Source: JBBSJV01 sp038256935 (GTDB lineage: Bacteria; Patescibacteriota; JACMRA01). From it: 41,731 bases of DNA. How positions within the stretch are numbered: position 1 is the stretch's first letter; the number at the start of each line of letters is the position of its first letter. Shown piece by piece: positions 1-8,427 of the stretch. The stretch is from contig JBBSJV010000001.1 of assembly GCA_038256935.1 (NCBI GenBank), positions 1-41,731 of the forward strand, written 5' to 3'. The notes under the pieces are model-generated. The model saw only the letters and a program-made list of their open reading frames with translations, made no database searches and was not told where the DNA came from. Position numbers and translations under genes: made by a program.

Positions 1-2
1 CA

Positions 3-470
3 GAAGTGGCAGCCACTGTGCATTTAGGAAGGGTGGGGGTGATTGCAAAATTACTTGATAAAACTATTAAGCTATTAAAATCAAAATATAATATTAATAC
101 CTCAAATCTGATTGTCTATTTTGCTCCTTCATTAAAACCAAAAAGTCACGCAGTATTAATCGATGTTGTAAAAAGCTTTGATCAAAAGTATTATAAACTA
201 TTACCAGTTGGAGAATATATTGTTTATAACCAAAGGCAGTTTGCAGACTTTAAAAAAACATCAGGATTAGGGGGTGGTGATATAAAATCACTGCAATCAG
301 CTTTGTTGGATCTTGATTCTTTAGTCATAGACAAATTGGTTGAAGCTGGGATAAGATTAGGAAACATTGAAATTCATCCTAGTGATACTTTTTCTGATCC
401 AATCTTTCATTCTTATCGCAGGGAATACCCTGAAAATGGACAAAACTATAGTTTTATTTTTTTGAAATGA
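3..470 (+). CDS. YfiH/LACC1-family protein (Cu-oxidase_4), 5' truncated by the window
   Basis: The frame is already open at the window edge, so only the C-terminal ~156 residues are present. The visible part carries two landmarks of the YfiH / multicopper polyphenol oxidoreductase family: a VHLGRVG segment at the place of the family's HAGWRG, and a C-terminal DTFSDPIFHSYRR segment matching the family's FFSYRR ending. Family members are reported to act on purine nucleosides or phenolics using a His/Cys metal site. The usual Cys before the central helix is not obvious here (APSLKPKSH in its place), so activity is uncertain. It ends in TGA. Family assignment is fairly confident; substrate is unknown. 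Confidence 0.7.
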   Translation, partial: EVAATVHLGRVGVIAKLLDKTIKLLKSKYNINTSNLIVYFAPSLKPKSHAVLIDVVKSFDQKYYKLLPVGEYIVYNQRQFADFKKTSGLGGGDIKSLQSALLDLDSLVIDKLVEAGIRLGNIEIHPSDTFSDPIFHSYRREYPENGQNYSFIFLK

Positions 471-517
471 TTTGCGATTTATAGTGTAAAAACCAACTGT
501 TCGCTGACAAATAGACA

Positions 518-583
518 TGTCACCCTGAATTTATTTCAGGGTCTTTAAATAAAGGAAGTTTCTGAAAATAGTTTATAATGACA
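518..583. repeat. Palindromic element, family P1, copy 1
   Basis: A 66-bp element begins TGTCACCCTGAATT and ends TTATAATGACA, giving imperfect terminal inverted repeats (TGTCA/TGACA). Its left end is itself a hairpin (CCCTGAA, 5-base loop, TTCAGGG). The first 38 or so bases are almost identical to the copy at 8428-8502. This fits a small non-autonomous mobile or REP-like element; no transposase is visible in the window. Confidence 0.7.
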
Positions 584-658
584 AAAAAATATTGCCAATT
601 AATTTGATATTTATAATATGGTCGAGGTTACGATATCTCCTGAATTTTTCTAATTACT

Positions 659-767
659 ACCACCAAAGGGGATCCTGAAATAAATTGGATGACAGGTCTT
701 TCATTGTTCTTAAATTGACTTGTTCGTAACCACCAAAGGGGATCCTGAAACAAGTTCAGGATGACAC
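659..767. repeat. Tandem half-copies of the P1 palindromic element
   Basis: Two near-identical blocks begin at 659 and 729 with a 22-bp direct repeat (ACCACCAAAGGGGATCCTG and on). Each continues into an arm ending GGATGACA. The second contains the near-perfect palindrome ATCCTGAA-ACAAG-TTCAGGAT. With the copy at 518-583 they fill most of the 471-810 gap between the YfiH-type gene and parB. I see no gene in this gap. Confidence 0.65.
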
Positions 768-810
768 ACTTATTTACAAAAGACAAAAGGATTATGAAAG
801 ACTATAAAAA

Positions 811-1695
811 TTAACTATTCTCTTTGTTTTTCCAGCTAATCACAATCTTACCAGAGTTGATATCGCCGCTGCATTTGAGAACTGCATTTGGGAAGGTACT
901 TGCAAACCTATCTGCTTTTTGCACCACTTCTTCTGGTAATCTGTGACCAATTGTCTTGATCCTGACTAGAGGCCTTAATTGTTTGCGAGCAGCTATTAAA
1001 GCTATAATTTCTTTGACAGTGAGGTTTTTAGCCAGTATCAAAGTTAGAATTTCATCTTGTTCATTATGCTCCAATGGTACTAGATTTCTGGCTTGACCTT
1101 CTCCAATTAGATTATCAATCAGAGCTTGTTTGACTGATTTGGAAAGGCCTAAAAGTCTGAGGTAGTTTTTGACGTATTGAACTGAATTTCCAAGTAGGGT
1201 TGCAAGTTGTTCTTCATCGATTTGCTGAGTCAGCATCAACATTCTAAAAGTTTGAGCTAGCTCAATTGGATTGAGATCTTCTCTTTGCAGATTCTCCATC
1301 GCACTAAGCATGGCTTGTTGGGACTCACTAAGGCTTTCTTCAGGGCGAACTACAGCCAGAATAGTTTTCCAACCTAAGGATTTTACAGCTCGCAGTCTCC
1401 TCTCCCCAGCAAGTAAGATAAACTCAGCAGTTGTTGAAGAAGTTACTTTTTTTTGAATTACGACAACAGGTTGAATAAGACCTTGCTCTGATATATTTTT
1501 GGCTAAGCTTTCGATTTTTTCAGGCTCAAAATAATTTCTGGTTTGATAAGGGCTTAATTTGATCTGCTCAAGGGGAATTTCTCGGATATTGTAGTTGCTA
1601 CCAGTATCAGTTAAACCCGAATCGTTACTAAGGTTTACAGAGCTTTGACCAAAGTAGTCATCCAATATATTGTCTAATGATTTTCCAAGAGGCAC
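811..1695 (-). CDS. parB: ParB/Spo0J/Noc-family chromosome partitioning protein
   Basis: This 294-residue ParB has the family layout. A short basic N-terminus with a LGKSLDNIL-like start precedes the N-domain (about 39-120), which holds the conserved GERR CTP-binding motif at 97-100 and ENLQRED at 134-140. A central HTH domain follows (EEQLATLLGNS and on), then a short C-terminal dimerisation region. ParB binds parS sites, loads as a CTP-dependent clamp and works with the ATPase ParA to segregate origins. No parA lies beside it in this window, which is unusual. It lies downstream of the two V-ATPase-like genes on the same strand, about 60 bp after them. Identification is confident. Confidence 0.93.
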   Translation of the reverse strand: MPLGKSLDNILDDYFGQSSVNLSNDSGLTDTGSNYNIREIPLEQIKLSPYQTRNYFEPEKIESLAKNISEQGLIQPVVVIQKKVTSSTTAEFILLAGERRLRAVKSLGWKTILAVVRPEESLSESQQAMLSAMENLQREDLNPIELAQTFRMLMLTQQIDEEQLATLLGNSVQYVKNYLRLLGLSKSVKQALIDNLIGEGQARNLVPLEHNEQDEILTLILAKNLTVKEIIALIAARKQLRPLVRIKTIGHRLPEEVVQKADRFASTFPNAVLKCSGDINSGKIVISWKNKENS

Positions 1696-1755
1696 AAGGT
1701 TTATTTAGATTAATTACTTAGTCTTTATCAGCTTATCTTTCTAGTCAAATAAAGC

Positions 1756-2286
1756 TTAGGCTTGTAAGGCTTGAGGTACTTTTACCTTGAGAAGCGCTTC
1801 TCTAAGAATTGGTTTAAGATCCGTTGGGTCAAGGGCTAAGTCTGTAAATTCAGTTTCCACGTAGAACCCTTTATCAGAGGCAACCTTAGCATCTTTTGGT
1901 AGGAAGCTAGAATTAGTTTTATTGGCGTGGATAGAGTATTTTAAGCCTTGTTTATCTAGTATTTGTAATAAACTCTTTACAAAGTCTTGATACCCACCTT
2001 TCTCAAAATAATGATCCAAAGCCTTTTCAATAACCATAAAGATCTTGGCAGTGAGCTGGTATTCTGTGTCTTTTAAATCATTTATCTCAATTTCGATCTT
2101 CTCCAACTGCATTCTTTGTTTGTGATCAGTTTGCAACTTCTCTTTGTATCTTTTGGACTCACCATCGTAGTGGGATTTGAGACTTGTGATATCAGTTTCA
2201 AGTTTTAAGACTTGCTCCTTTAATAGATCTGCTTCTTTTAGTAAATCATTGATTCTTTGAAGCTGGGAAAATTGTACGGTGGACAT
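1756..2286 (-). CDS. Coiled-coil protein, possibly V/A-ATPase subunit E-like
   Basis: I prefer the ATG at 2286 (MSTVQFSQLQ), giving about 176 residues; an in-frame start at 2400 would add 38 residues with no clear role. The first half is a long charged coiled coil rich in Lys, Glu and Leu. The second half is a compact alpha/beta region ending GFYVETEFTDLALDPTDLK and a final helix. This order (coiled coil, then a small C-terminal domain reading G-x-x-V-E-T) recalls peripheral-stalk subunit E of V/A-type ATPases. The resemblance is weak and by eye only. The upstream gene on the same strand ends like subunit F, which is why the idea is worth recording. No catalytic A/B subunits are present. Confidence 0.4.
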   Translation of the reverse strand: MSTVQFSQLQRINDLLKEADLLKEQVLKLETDITSLKSHYDGESKRYKEKLQTDHKQRMQLEKIEIEINDLKDTEYQLTAKIFMVIEKALDHYFEKGGYQDFVKSLLQILDKQGLKYSIHANKTNSSFLPKDAKVASDKGFYVETEFTDLALDPTDLKPILREALLKVKVPQALQA

Positions 2287-2462
2287 ATATTTTTTGTGGT
2301 TAAAAAAGCCTGACTTGTCAATATCTGATCTAAATCTACACACATATTCATAAATCCGCGACACCGGTATTATAATATTATCAAAATATAACTCAAACAA
2401 TGGTCACCTGCATCTTATAGATTTAAATCCTAAGTTAAAAATTGCTTACTTAATTATTTTAT

Positions 2463-3278
2463 TTAAGTTAGGCGAACTCCAAGGGTATCTTTAACAATCT
2501 TATCAAAAAAAGTCTGATCTCCTGCATTGCCAGTACTTGCTAAGTTGAAACTAGTGACAAAGACATGAGTTCCAAGATCTTTTTGTAAGTACGAGACAAT
2601 GTTATCATGGTCTGTATCGATCATTATTAACTCGATTGACTTATGAGTTTCCAAAACTTTTTTAATTTCTTGGCTTAAAAGCTTAACATCCTCAACAAAA
2701 GCTACAGTAAGGCAGCCTTGCGATGTAAAAAGCGGGAAAAACTGAGGCTCAGTAAGTATCAAAATTTGAGGTTCTGGAGAGGTGTATTCAGCAAACTTTC
2801 CAGGTTTTAATTGATTAAGATCTGTGGTTGTTCCTGAAAAATTACTACTACTTAGCTTGTAAATGACTTTAAGAGCATATCCTAGGACTAAATCTTGTTC
2901 TTCAGTTAAAGTTTTAGTTTGATTAACAAGTTCCAAAAGCTCATTATCTTTTTCGCCGCCTCGAATCCAATCCAAAATATCAAGCTGGAACTCACTGTAA
3001 TCAGTGGATTGGCTATTGGATTTGAAAAACGGACTTGTTAGTTCTTGCCAGATCGCTTTGGCTTTGGGGAGGCTACTTTGAGTTAAAACTTGGCTGAATT
3101 TATTGATAAAATGGTCTTTGATGGCTTGTCTAATCTCAGTGTCATTCATCCCATAATAGTCATCAGGATTAAGCTCACCAAGACCTAGTAGATTAACATT
3201 AGCCACAGTAGAACTAGACAATTCGGAGGGAAACTTTTCTAATTCCTTATCATAGTAGAAGATATCGCCAAGAAGCAT
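2463..3278 (-). CDS. Uncharacterised protein with V-ATPase subunit F-like C-terminus
   Basis: This 271-residue soluble protein shows no signal peptide or membrane segment. Residues 1-160 are mostly helical with no family I recognise. From about 170 the pattern changes to alternating strands and helices (ILILTEPQFF, LTVAFVEDVKLL, IELIMIDTDHDNI). It ends FDKIVKDTLGVRL, which closely follows the subunit F fold and its usual '(V/I)K-x-x-(L/I)G-V-x-L' end. The gene lies directly upstream of the coiled-coil gene on the same strand (177 bp to the preferred start) and is divergent from the gene at 3344. The N-terminal half would be an extension relative to normal subunit F (about 100 residues). Assignment is tentative. 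Confidence 0.4.
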   Translation of the reverse strand: MLLGDIFYYDKELEKFPSELSSSTVANVNLLGLGELNPDDYYGMNDTEIRQAIKDHFINKFSQVLTQSSLPKAKAIWQELTSPFFKSNSQSTDYSEFQLDILDWIRGGEKDNELLELVNQTKTLTEEQDLVLGYALKVIYKLSSSNFSGTTTDLNQLKPGKFAEYTSPEPQILILTEPQFFPLFTSQGCLTVAFVEDVKLLSQEIKKVLETHKSIELIMIDTDHDNIVSYLQKDLGTHVFVTSFNLASTGNAGDQTFFDKIVKDTLGVRLT

Positions 3279-3343
3279 GATATAACTAATAAATATATTT
3301 GATTTGTAGTCAATTTGAAATTTTTATAATTAATTAACTTATT

Positions 3344-3952
3344 ATGGAATCAAATACTGAAATGTTTTTTCAACAATTAATATCAATAGATGCTAAAGAG
3401 CTTACTAACTTGGCTTCCATGATAATGTACTTGAATCAAGTAAGATATATTTTATGTGATCCCACTGATTCAGATTCAGATATTAGAAAAAATCTTTCTT
3501 GGATTAATTATCTTCGAGTTCGAAATGAAAATTACTTTAGAGAATGGTTTTTTACAACTAAAGAGAGGTTAGACTATAAAGACGGAAAAGGTGCTATTAC
3601 AATTATCAAAGAAGAGACTGAAGATTGTAAATTAAGAGCCCTAATCTTTTTGGAGTATTTATGTTTCGAAGGTTATTGGAATTTTAACAAGAATTCAATT
3701 ATACCACAAACAAGCTTTAGTTTTGAACCGAGTCTTTACTGTGAAGCAATAGTCATAGTAAGAGAATTTATAGAAATTGATCAGTGTATTGATCGAAGTG
3801 AATTAGTTTTGAATGCAGACTTAGATGTTAATGCAAAGGGCACGATTAAGAAAGGCCTAAAAGATAAGATTAAACATATTATTAGTCAATTAAAACAACA
3901 TAATTTCATCGAGCTGGAGATAAGACAGGTTTTAGATTATAAGCTTTTTTAA
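3344..3952 (+). CDS. Hypothetical soluble protein
   Basis: This 202-residue open frame starts at an ATG 65 bp from the divergent gene at 3278. It is acidic, mostly helical, and rich in aromatic residues around 60-120 (NYFREWFFTT, LEYLCFEGYWNF). No signal peptide, membrane segment or known motif is seen. Composition matches its neighbours, so it looks like a real gene. I do not recognise a family. Confidence 0.6.
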   Translation: MESNTEMFFQQLISIDAKELTNLASMIMYLNQVRYILCDPTDSDSDIRKNLSWINYLRVRNENYFREWFFTTKERLDYKDGKGAITIIKEETEDCKLRALIFLEYLCFEGYWNFNKNSIIPQTSFSFEPSLYCEAIVIVREFIEIDQCIDRSELVLNADLDVNAKGTIKKGLKDKIKHIISQLKQHNFIELEIRQVLDYKLF

Positions 3953-4006
3953 ATATAAAGTGTTTAATATATTTACAATACTGTAGCATTATGTATTTAT
4001 ATTTTC

Positions 4007-5044
4007 ATGAATACCTACAGTAACTACAAACAAAAATATTTTGATTTTTTCATTGATAAATTTGGTTTCGAATCTGATCTTACTCCCCTTGAAATTGATT
4101 TTAAAAAGCCTTGGTGGCAGGTGCTGGTTGCTCAAAAATTTAAAGTGCTGATTGTGCTTTTTAGTGTGTTTTTAGATAATGGTTTTACACTTTTAGTACC
4201 GCTTGCTCTGGCTTATGCCTTATCTAGTCAATCTATTGATTATCTGTGGTATTTACTTTTTGCTTGGGCTGGAGTCAGTGTGTTTAGATTTATTACTTAT
4301 AGGTGGGAATTACTTTTGTATGGAGTGAGTGAATATAGTGTCAGAAAAGCGGCTAATCAGTTTTTCTTAACTGTAGATCCAAAGTATCATACTACCAAAG
4401 ACAGTGGACAAATTATCAGTAAAGTAGATCGTGGGGTAGGTGGGTATGAAAGGCTTTTGGATGTTGTTTTAATCAACCTATTTCCATTTTTCTCTCGCCT
4501 GCTTACAATTGTTTTTAGTCTGATTTGGATTGATTTGAGAATTGGCTTACTTTCTGCTCTAGTATTAACAATTTTATTAGTAATCAATACAATTATCACA
4601 ATATTTAACTCCGAAGCTTTTGAAGAAGGGTTGATCCCTTTATTTGATAAATCCAAAAGTGTGGAGCTAGAAAACCTGCAACAAAATCAGTTAATCAGAT
4701 CCACTTTTGCCACCCCAGAGCAACTCCAAAAATCCTCCTTTAGATTCAAAAAAGTAACTACCGCGATGATGGTTCAGTTTCAAACCTTTTTTGTCTGGAA
4801 TTTACTAATTAGAATTCTGTATGTGCTAGCCACAATCTTTATTACTTGGCTGATATTAGATAAAATCAATCAAGGAGAATTATCGACTGAAATTGCAATC
4901 GGAGCCATTATTACCTTTGTAAATTGATCTAGTGGGTTGCTATGGATAGGGACTCAAGTAAGAAGTTTTATTTCTTCCACGGTTAAAATCAATGATTTGT
5001 TTGAGTTTATTAGAGGGTTTGGGAAGCAGGGGTTTCCGGTTTAA
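4007..5044 (+). pseudogene. ABC exporter transmembrane domain, interrupted by TGA and lacking its ATPase domain
   Basis: The first 306 residues form a six-helix ABC-exporter type 1 membrane domain, with helices near residues 45-65, 75-95, 155-190 and 260-300 and the coupling-helix style segment AANQFFLTVDPKYH. An in-frame TGA at 4925-4927 interrupts it. The same frame continues for 38 codons (SSGLLWIGTQVRSF to GFGKQGFPV) that match the usual last helix and exit of such domains, then stops at TAA 5042. No Walker A, signature or Walker B motif follows. A palindromic element begins 24 bp later. TGA is a normal stop elsewhere in this window, so the simplest reading is a decayed exporter: one nonsense change plus loss of the nucleotide-binding domain. 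Confidence 0.7.
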
Positions 5045-5067
5045 TTATTGATTCGGTGTAACTTCAA

Positions 5068-5248
5068 TGTCATCTCGAAGGCACTGAGAGATCCCATACG
5101 GTGGCTGGGTATAAATCAATTAAGGCGAAAAAAAACGTGGTGAACTTGTTTCAGTATATTTGAAAAAGTATCAACAAAAAATTAATGACCTTACTCTTGA
5201 ATTCAACCATGCAATACTAAGGGGTTTCTCGCTTTGCTCGAGATGACG
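5068..5248. repeat. Palindromic element, family P2, copy 1
   Basis: The left end TGTCATCTCGAAGGCACTGA and on (5068-5095) is mirrored by a right end at 5221-5248 that reads, on the opposite strand, CGTCATCTCGAGCAAAGCGA and on. The 125-bp interior has no open frame of note. The structure resembles a MITE about 180 bp long. It fills most of the 5045-5347 gap and sits right behind the truncated ABC gene, so it may mark the rearrangement that removed the ATPase domain. Confidence 0.65.
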
Positions 5249-5297
5249 GATGAGAATAATAAAATCTTAAACACTCAATATCTTAAGATTAGATTCT

Positions 5298-5343
5298 GGG
5301 AAGCCAGAGGCATACCTAGAAAACGGGAAGCCAGAGGCATACC
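5298..5343. repeat. Tandem direct repeat, family P3
   Basis: Two exact 19-bp copies of GGGAAGCCAGAGGCATACC lie 27 bp apart (5298-5316, 5325-5343). An inverted relative, GGGAAGCTAAAGCATACCCC, is found at 26045-26072 (read on the minus strand), also next to a P2 arm. The tract lies just past the 3' end of the minus-strand methyltransferase gene. Confidence 0.65.
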
Positions 5344-5347
5344 CCTA

Positions 5348-6202
5348 CTAGAAAATTTTAACTAAAAAACCGCTCGGTAGTTTGATTCCTGATGCACAGT
5401 TTTGGACTATTTCAGCTACTTCTACTTTTTTGCCTTCAAATAATCTGGAGCAAAGGACTTCTAGTGTGATCGGGGTAAATCTTGGGGAGTGAAGAGTCAA
5501 AACCAACTTTCCATCTTGAGTTAAAAGATCCCTCGCTGTCTTTAGAAGGTTTAATAAATCATCTTCGATTTTAAAAACTTCCCCCTTGGTTCCACGGCCA
5601 AAACTTGGGGCATCGATCATGATTCCTGGGTATTTACTTTCTCTTCTTTGTTCTCTTGCTAAAAACTTATAAGCATCTTCCAGGATCAATCTTTGACCTT
5701 CACGGCTAAGCTCATTTTCAGCTAGATTATAGACATAAGTATCAATGGCACTTTTACTAGAATCCACTGCTGTGACTCTAAATCCAGCTTCTACCAAGCT
5801 TACGCAATTGCTTCCTGAATAGGTAAAGAGGTTTAAAACAGGCCCTGGTTTTCTAAAAAAATCTTTCAGACTAGGAGCATATGTCCAATGCTCTGTAAAG
5901 ACTCCGATATTTCCAAAATCATTAGGTTCGACTTGCCATTTTAATCCGTCATTTGACTCGATTATCCACTGGTGAGGCACTCCCATTCCTACAGCTTTAC
6001 GTTTGACACCATCTGGGACTTTGCGAGGGTGCCAGCTACCTTTTTCTCCAACCTCACGCACAAATTCACTATCGACATCAACCCACAGGCTAGGATCCAT
6101 TGGCTCCCATAGTGCTTGAGGGCAGGGACGGATGACTTTATAATCCCCTAGCATTTCCAGTTTTTGTTGATTACCACAATCCAGTAAAACGTATTTTGAC
6201 AT
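5348..6202 (-). CDS. RlmI-like class I SAM-dependent methyltransferase
   Basis: This 284-residue protein has a Rossmann methyltransferase domain of the RlmI/PF10672 type. Motif I is LNLFTYSGSN (124-132), an acidic SAM-ribose position follows in TAVDSSKSAI (about 144-153), and the catalytic-loop motif is DAPSFGRG (197-204). RlmI relatives methylate 23S rRNA. The TCSC-type catalytic Cys of true cytosine-C5 enzymes is replaced by LTLHSPRF, so the target may be a different atom. The N-terminal PUA domain of E. coli RlmI is absent; the first 100 residues form a short beta-rich region instead. It stands alone between repeats and the vapBC pair. Family is confident; rRNA target is unknown. Confidence 0.8.
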   Translation of the reverse strand: MSKYVLLDCGNQQKLEMLGDYKVIRPCPQALWEPMDPSLWVDVDSEFVREVGEKGSWHPRKVPDGVKRKAVGMGVPHQWIIESNDGLKWQVEPNDFGNIGVFTEHWTYAPSLKDFFRKPGPVLNLFTYSGSNCVSLVEAGFRVTAVDSSKSAIDTYVYNLAENELSREGQRLILEDAYKFLAREQRRESKYPGIMIDAPSFGRGTKGEVFKIEDDLLNLLKTARDLLTQDGKLVLTLHSPRFTPITLEVLCSRLFEGKKVEVAEIVQNCASGIKLPSGFLVKIF

Positions 6203-6270
6203 ATTATTATTTGATTAAATCAAGCTAAATAGAGCTTTGTATTATTGCTTTTGTCAAACTGTAAAAGCCA

Positions 6271-6675
6271 CTATAAAAACTCGACCTTAAATTCCTTTTC
6301 AAATTTTTTATACTCATGATCCAGAGTCAAGATTGGTAGTGAAAGTTTGTTTGATAAAATTAAGTTAAAGCAATCGATATAAGCAATTCCACCCCTATTC
6401 TTGAGCTTAGCTGCATTTATACAGTCTGCAGTTGAGTGAGTATGGATCTGAAGGTCGTAGATATTGACTAAATCATCGATAAAACTAGACACAATCTTTT
6501 CATTTCTATATCTACACCCAACAAAATATACTTCACCTAATATAAGATTTGAAATGTGTAGGTTTAGCTGACTATTAAAGGCTTGATTTAGTATTTTTTC
6601 CATTTTATTCGCCTGCTTATCACCATTTAAAAAACAAATTAAACTACAAGCATCCAAAATGTATTCCTTATTCAT
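6271..6675 (-). CDS. vapC: PIN-domain toxin (VapC-like ribonuclease)
   Basis: This is a 134-residue PIN domain. The acidic residues expected of a Mg-dependent ribonuclease are present: D8 (YILDAC), E48 (ILGEVY), D101 (AYIDCF) and D119 (LTLDHEY). I chose the ATG at 6675 because it overlaps the end of the antitoxin gene by 8 bp (stop TAA at 6668-6670), the usual coupling in vapBC operons. An in-frame start at 6699 would lie deeper in the antitoxin. The toxin would cleave RNA unless bound by the upstream AbrB-type protein. Specific RNA target cannot be told. Confidence 0.85.
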   Translation of the reverse strand: MNKEYILDACSLICFLNGDKQANKMEKILNQAFNSQLNLHISNLILGEVYFVGCRYRNEKIVSSFIDDLVNIYDLQIHTHSTADCINAAKLKNRGGIAYIDCFNLILSNKLSLPILTLDHEYKKFEKEFKVEFL

Positions 6676-6943
6676 AAACTTTATCACTTTTACTTTCATC
6701 TCCAGATCTCTCTTTTCTGATTAAATCCACTGCAGACTCGTTGGTATTAATTGATCCTTTATATTTACCTATATTATCCTTGAGAAGCATCAACTCAATA
6801 TTTCCTTTAGTATTTATAATGGCTTTGTATTTACTACCTTTTGTGGCTCCAATATTTTTGGTGATGCCACTTGGAATTGTGATTTGATTTTTATCACGTT
6901 GGGTTATAATGGGCGTACTTGATTTTAAGTAAGACATAATCAT
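6668..6943 (-). CDS. vapB: AbrB/SpoVT-fold antitoxin (VapB-like)
   Basis: This is a small 91-residue protein. Residues about 13-45 carry the swapped-hairpin AbrB signature (RDKNQITIPSGITKNIGA then KGSKYKA). The C-terminal half is acidic/basic and probably the toxin-binding tail. It lies directly upstream of the PIN toxin and overlaps it, so the two form a type II toxin-antitoxin operon. By family behaviour it should neutralise the toxin and repress the operon. Start is either 6943 or the second ATG at 6937. Confidence 0.8.
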   Translation of the reverse strand: MIMSYLKSSTPIITQRDKNQITIPSGITKNIGATKGSKYKAIINTKGNIELMLLKDNIGKYKGSINTNESAVDLIRKERSGDESKSDKVYE

Positions 6944-6988
6944 TTGGTAATACTAAAATATTAGTTGGAAAATTTGTTAATGTCAAAC

Positions 6989-7366
6989 TCAATTTGTACC
7001 CTCTTTTCTGTGTTTTCTCTTTAACTTCCAATATGCTTTATCATCGCCTTTTACAAGATCAGCTGGGTATTTGAGAGCTACTTTATCTAGCTTATCATTA
7101 ATTATCGTGCTAACATCCAGATCTAGTTTATCAGCCAGTTGCAGACAATAGATCATTACATCAGCAAGTTCTTCTCCGATATCTTGGAGTTTTTTGGGGC
7201 TAGCTTTAATCTCTTCCTTGCTAGGTTCAGACCACTGGAAATGTTCTAATAGTTCACCCGCTTCAATCGTGATCGACTTGACCAGTGAAGATGGGTTTAG
7301 ATTATCCCAGCCTCGTTCTTGTAAATGTTTTTGAATTCTTGTGATTAATTTGTGAATGTCGGACAT
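6989..7366 (-). CDS. MazG-like nucleotide pyrophosphohydrolase
   Basis: This 125-residue all-alpha NTP-PPase has both metal-binding pairs: E35-x-x-E38 (ITIEAGELLEHFQW) and E66-x-x-D69 (EELADVMIY), followed by the usual DKLDKVALKYPADLVKG end. Enzymes of this MazG/dCTPase group cleave (d)NTPs, often damaged ones, to monophosphate and pyrophosphate. It ends in TGA. It lies 49 bp downstream of rsmH on the same strand and may be cotranscribed. Confidence 0.85.
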   Translation of the reverse strand: MSDIHKLITRIQKHLQERGWDNLNPSSLVKSITIEAGELLEHFQWSEPSKEEIKASPKKLQDIGEELADVMIYCLQLADKLDLDVSTIINDKLDKVALKYPADLVKGDDKAYWKLKRKHRKEGTN

Positions 7367-7415
7367 ATTTTTTTAAATTAAAGTCACTGTGTTACTTAAT
7401 AAGTTAGAATCAAGT

Positions 7416-8360
7416 TCAGATCTTTTCCAACACTCTCAGCTTCCCACTCCTTGATCTGACATTTGCCTTTACTTCTTGCTCTGTTGGCTCGATTGGATGT
7501 TTTGTAAGGAGTTTATAATGTTGCTCTTTGTTGCCAAAATCATCGGTATTAATGGGTTTACTGGCTTGTCTCATAAATTTGGTGATCAGCTTATCTTCAA
7601 GGCTATGAAAACTTACAATTATCAATTTTCCATCTGCTTTTAATTTATCGAGACTAACTGGTAAAAACTCTTCTAGTTCTTGCAATTCCCCATTGGTCCA
7701 GATCCTTAAGGCTTGCCAGACACGACTTAGGATTTGTTTGCTTTTATGGCGAACTTTTTGAGGTAGAACGGTTTCTATTGCAGTAGTCACTTCTGATACC
7801 TTTAAAGGTACTTGACCTCTAGTTTTTTTGGTTTCCAAGGCTAGTTCAAAAATGGCAATCGAGATCATTTTACTAAAAGATTCACCGCTGTAGGTGTAAA
7901 TGATTTTTTGAAGATCATAAGCTTCACCGAGTTCATAAATCTTTTGCCAAGCAGGTGTGTCGTTATCAAAATCATATCTAAGGTCAAGATCTTCTTCGCC
8001 TTTTTGATAACTAAAACCGCGACCGCTGAATTCTAATTGATTACTTGAATACCCTAGATCGCAAACGATATAATCAAAAAAATTGTTATCAAAATCTTGT
8101 AATCTGTCGATAAAGTGACCTTGTTTTAAAATTAACTGTTTGCCTTGGATTTCTTTTTCAAACTTTTCTTGCCCTTTTTGTACTGCACTTGGGTCAGCGT
8201 CGCAACTAAAAACTTTGTGATTTTGATCTAAAAACTTTGCAGTGTAGCCACCACCACCAAAAGTTCCTTCAAAGACCGCTCCTTGTTTTTGGGTAAAGGT
8301 TAGGATTGGTTCAATCAAGACCGATGTGTGGAGGTTTTTGGTTGGGTTTGATCTAGTCAT
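7416..8360 (-). CDS. rsmH: 16S rRNA (cytosine-1402-N4)-methyltransferase RsmH
   Basis: This 314-residue protein is full length for RsmH (MraW). It opens with NLHTSVLIEPIL, has the SAM motif FEGTFGGGGYTAKFL (30-44), then DLGYSSNQLEFSGRGFSY (101-118) and the DLR segment, and the late VSFHSLEDKLITKFM motif. It methylates N4 of C1402 in the ribosomal P site together with RsmI. In many bacteria it heads the dcw cell-wall cluster after mraZ. Here it stands alone, with tRNA genes upstream and a MazG-like gene downstream. Confidence 0.96.
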   Translation of the reverse strand: MTRSNPTKNLHTSVLIEPILTFTQKQGAVFEGTFGGGGYTAKFLDQNHKVFSCDADPSAVQKGQEKFEKEIQGKQLILKQGHFIDRLQDFDNNFFDYIVCDLGYSSNQLEFSGRGFSYQKGEEDLDLRYDFDNDTPAWQKIYELGEAYDLQKIIYTYSGESFSKMISIAIFELALETKKTRGQVPLKVSEVTTAIETVLPQKVRHKSKQILSRVWQALRIWTNGELQELEEFLPVSLDKLKADGKLIIVSFHSLEDKLITKFMRQASKPINTDDFGNKEQHYKLLTKHPIEPTEQEVKANVRSRSGKLRVLEKI

Positions 8361-8427
8361 TAAAGAATATTAAAGTCCATTTAAAATAAGTCTTTAGTGG
8401 TATACGATTTTGTAATTGTGGTTAATA

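Noticed and set aside
4925..4927. Recoded TGA (Gly or Trp) as in Gracilibacteria, Absconditabacteria or Mycoplasma
   Set aside because: TGA ends several intact genes here (470, 6989) and forms an ATGA overlap at 27335-27338, so it is a normal stop.
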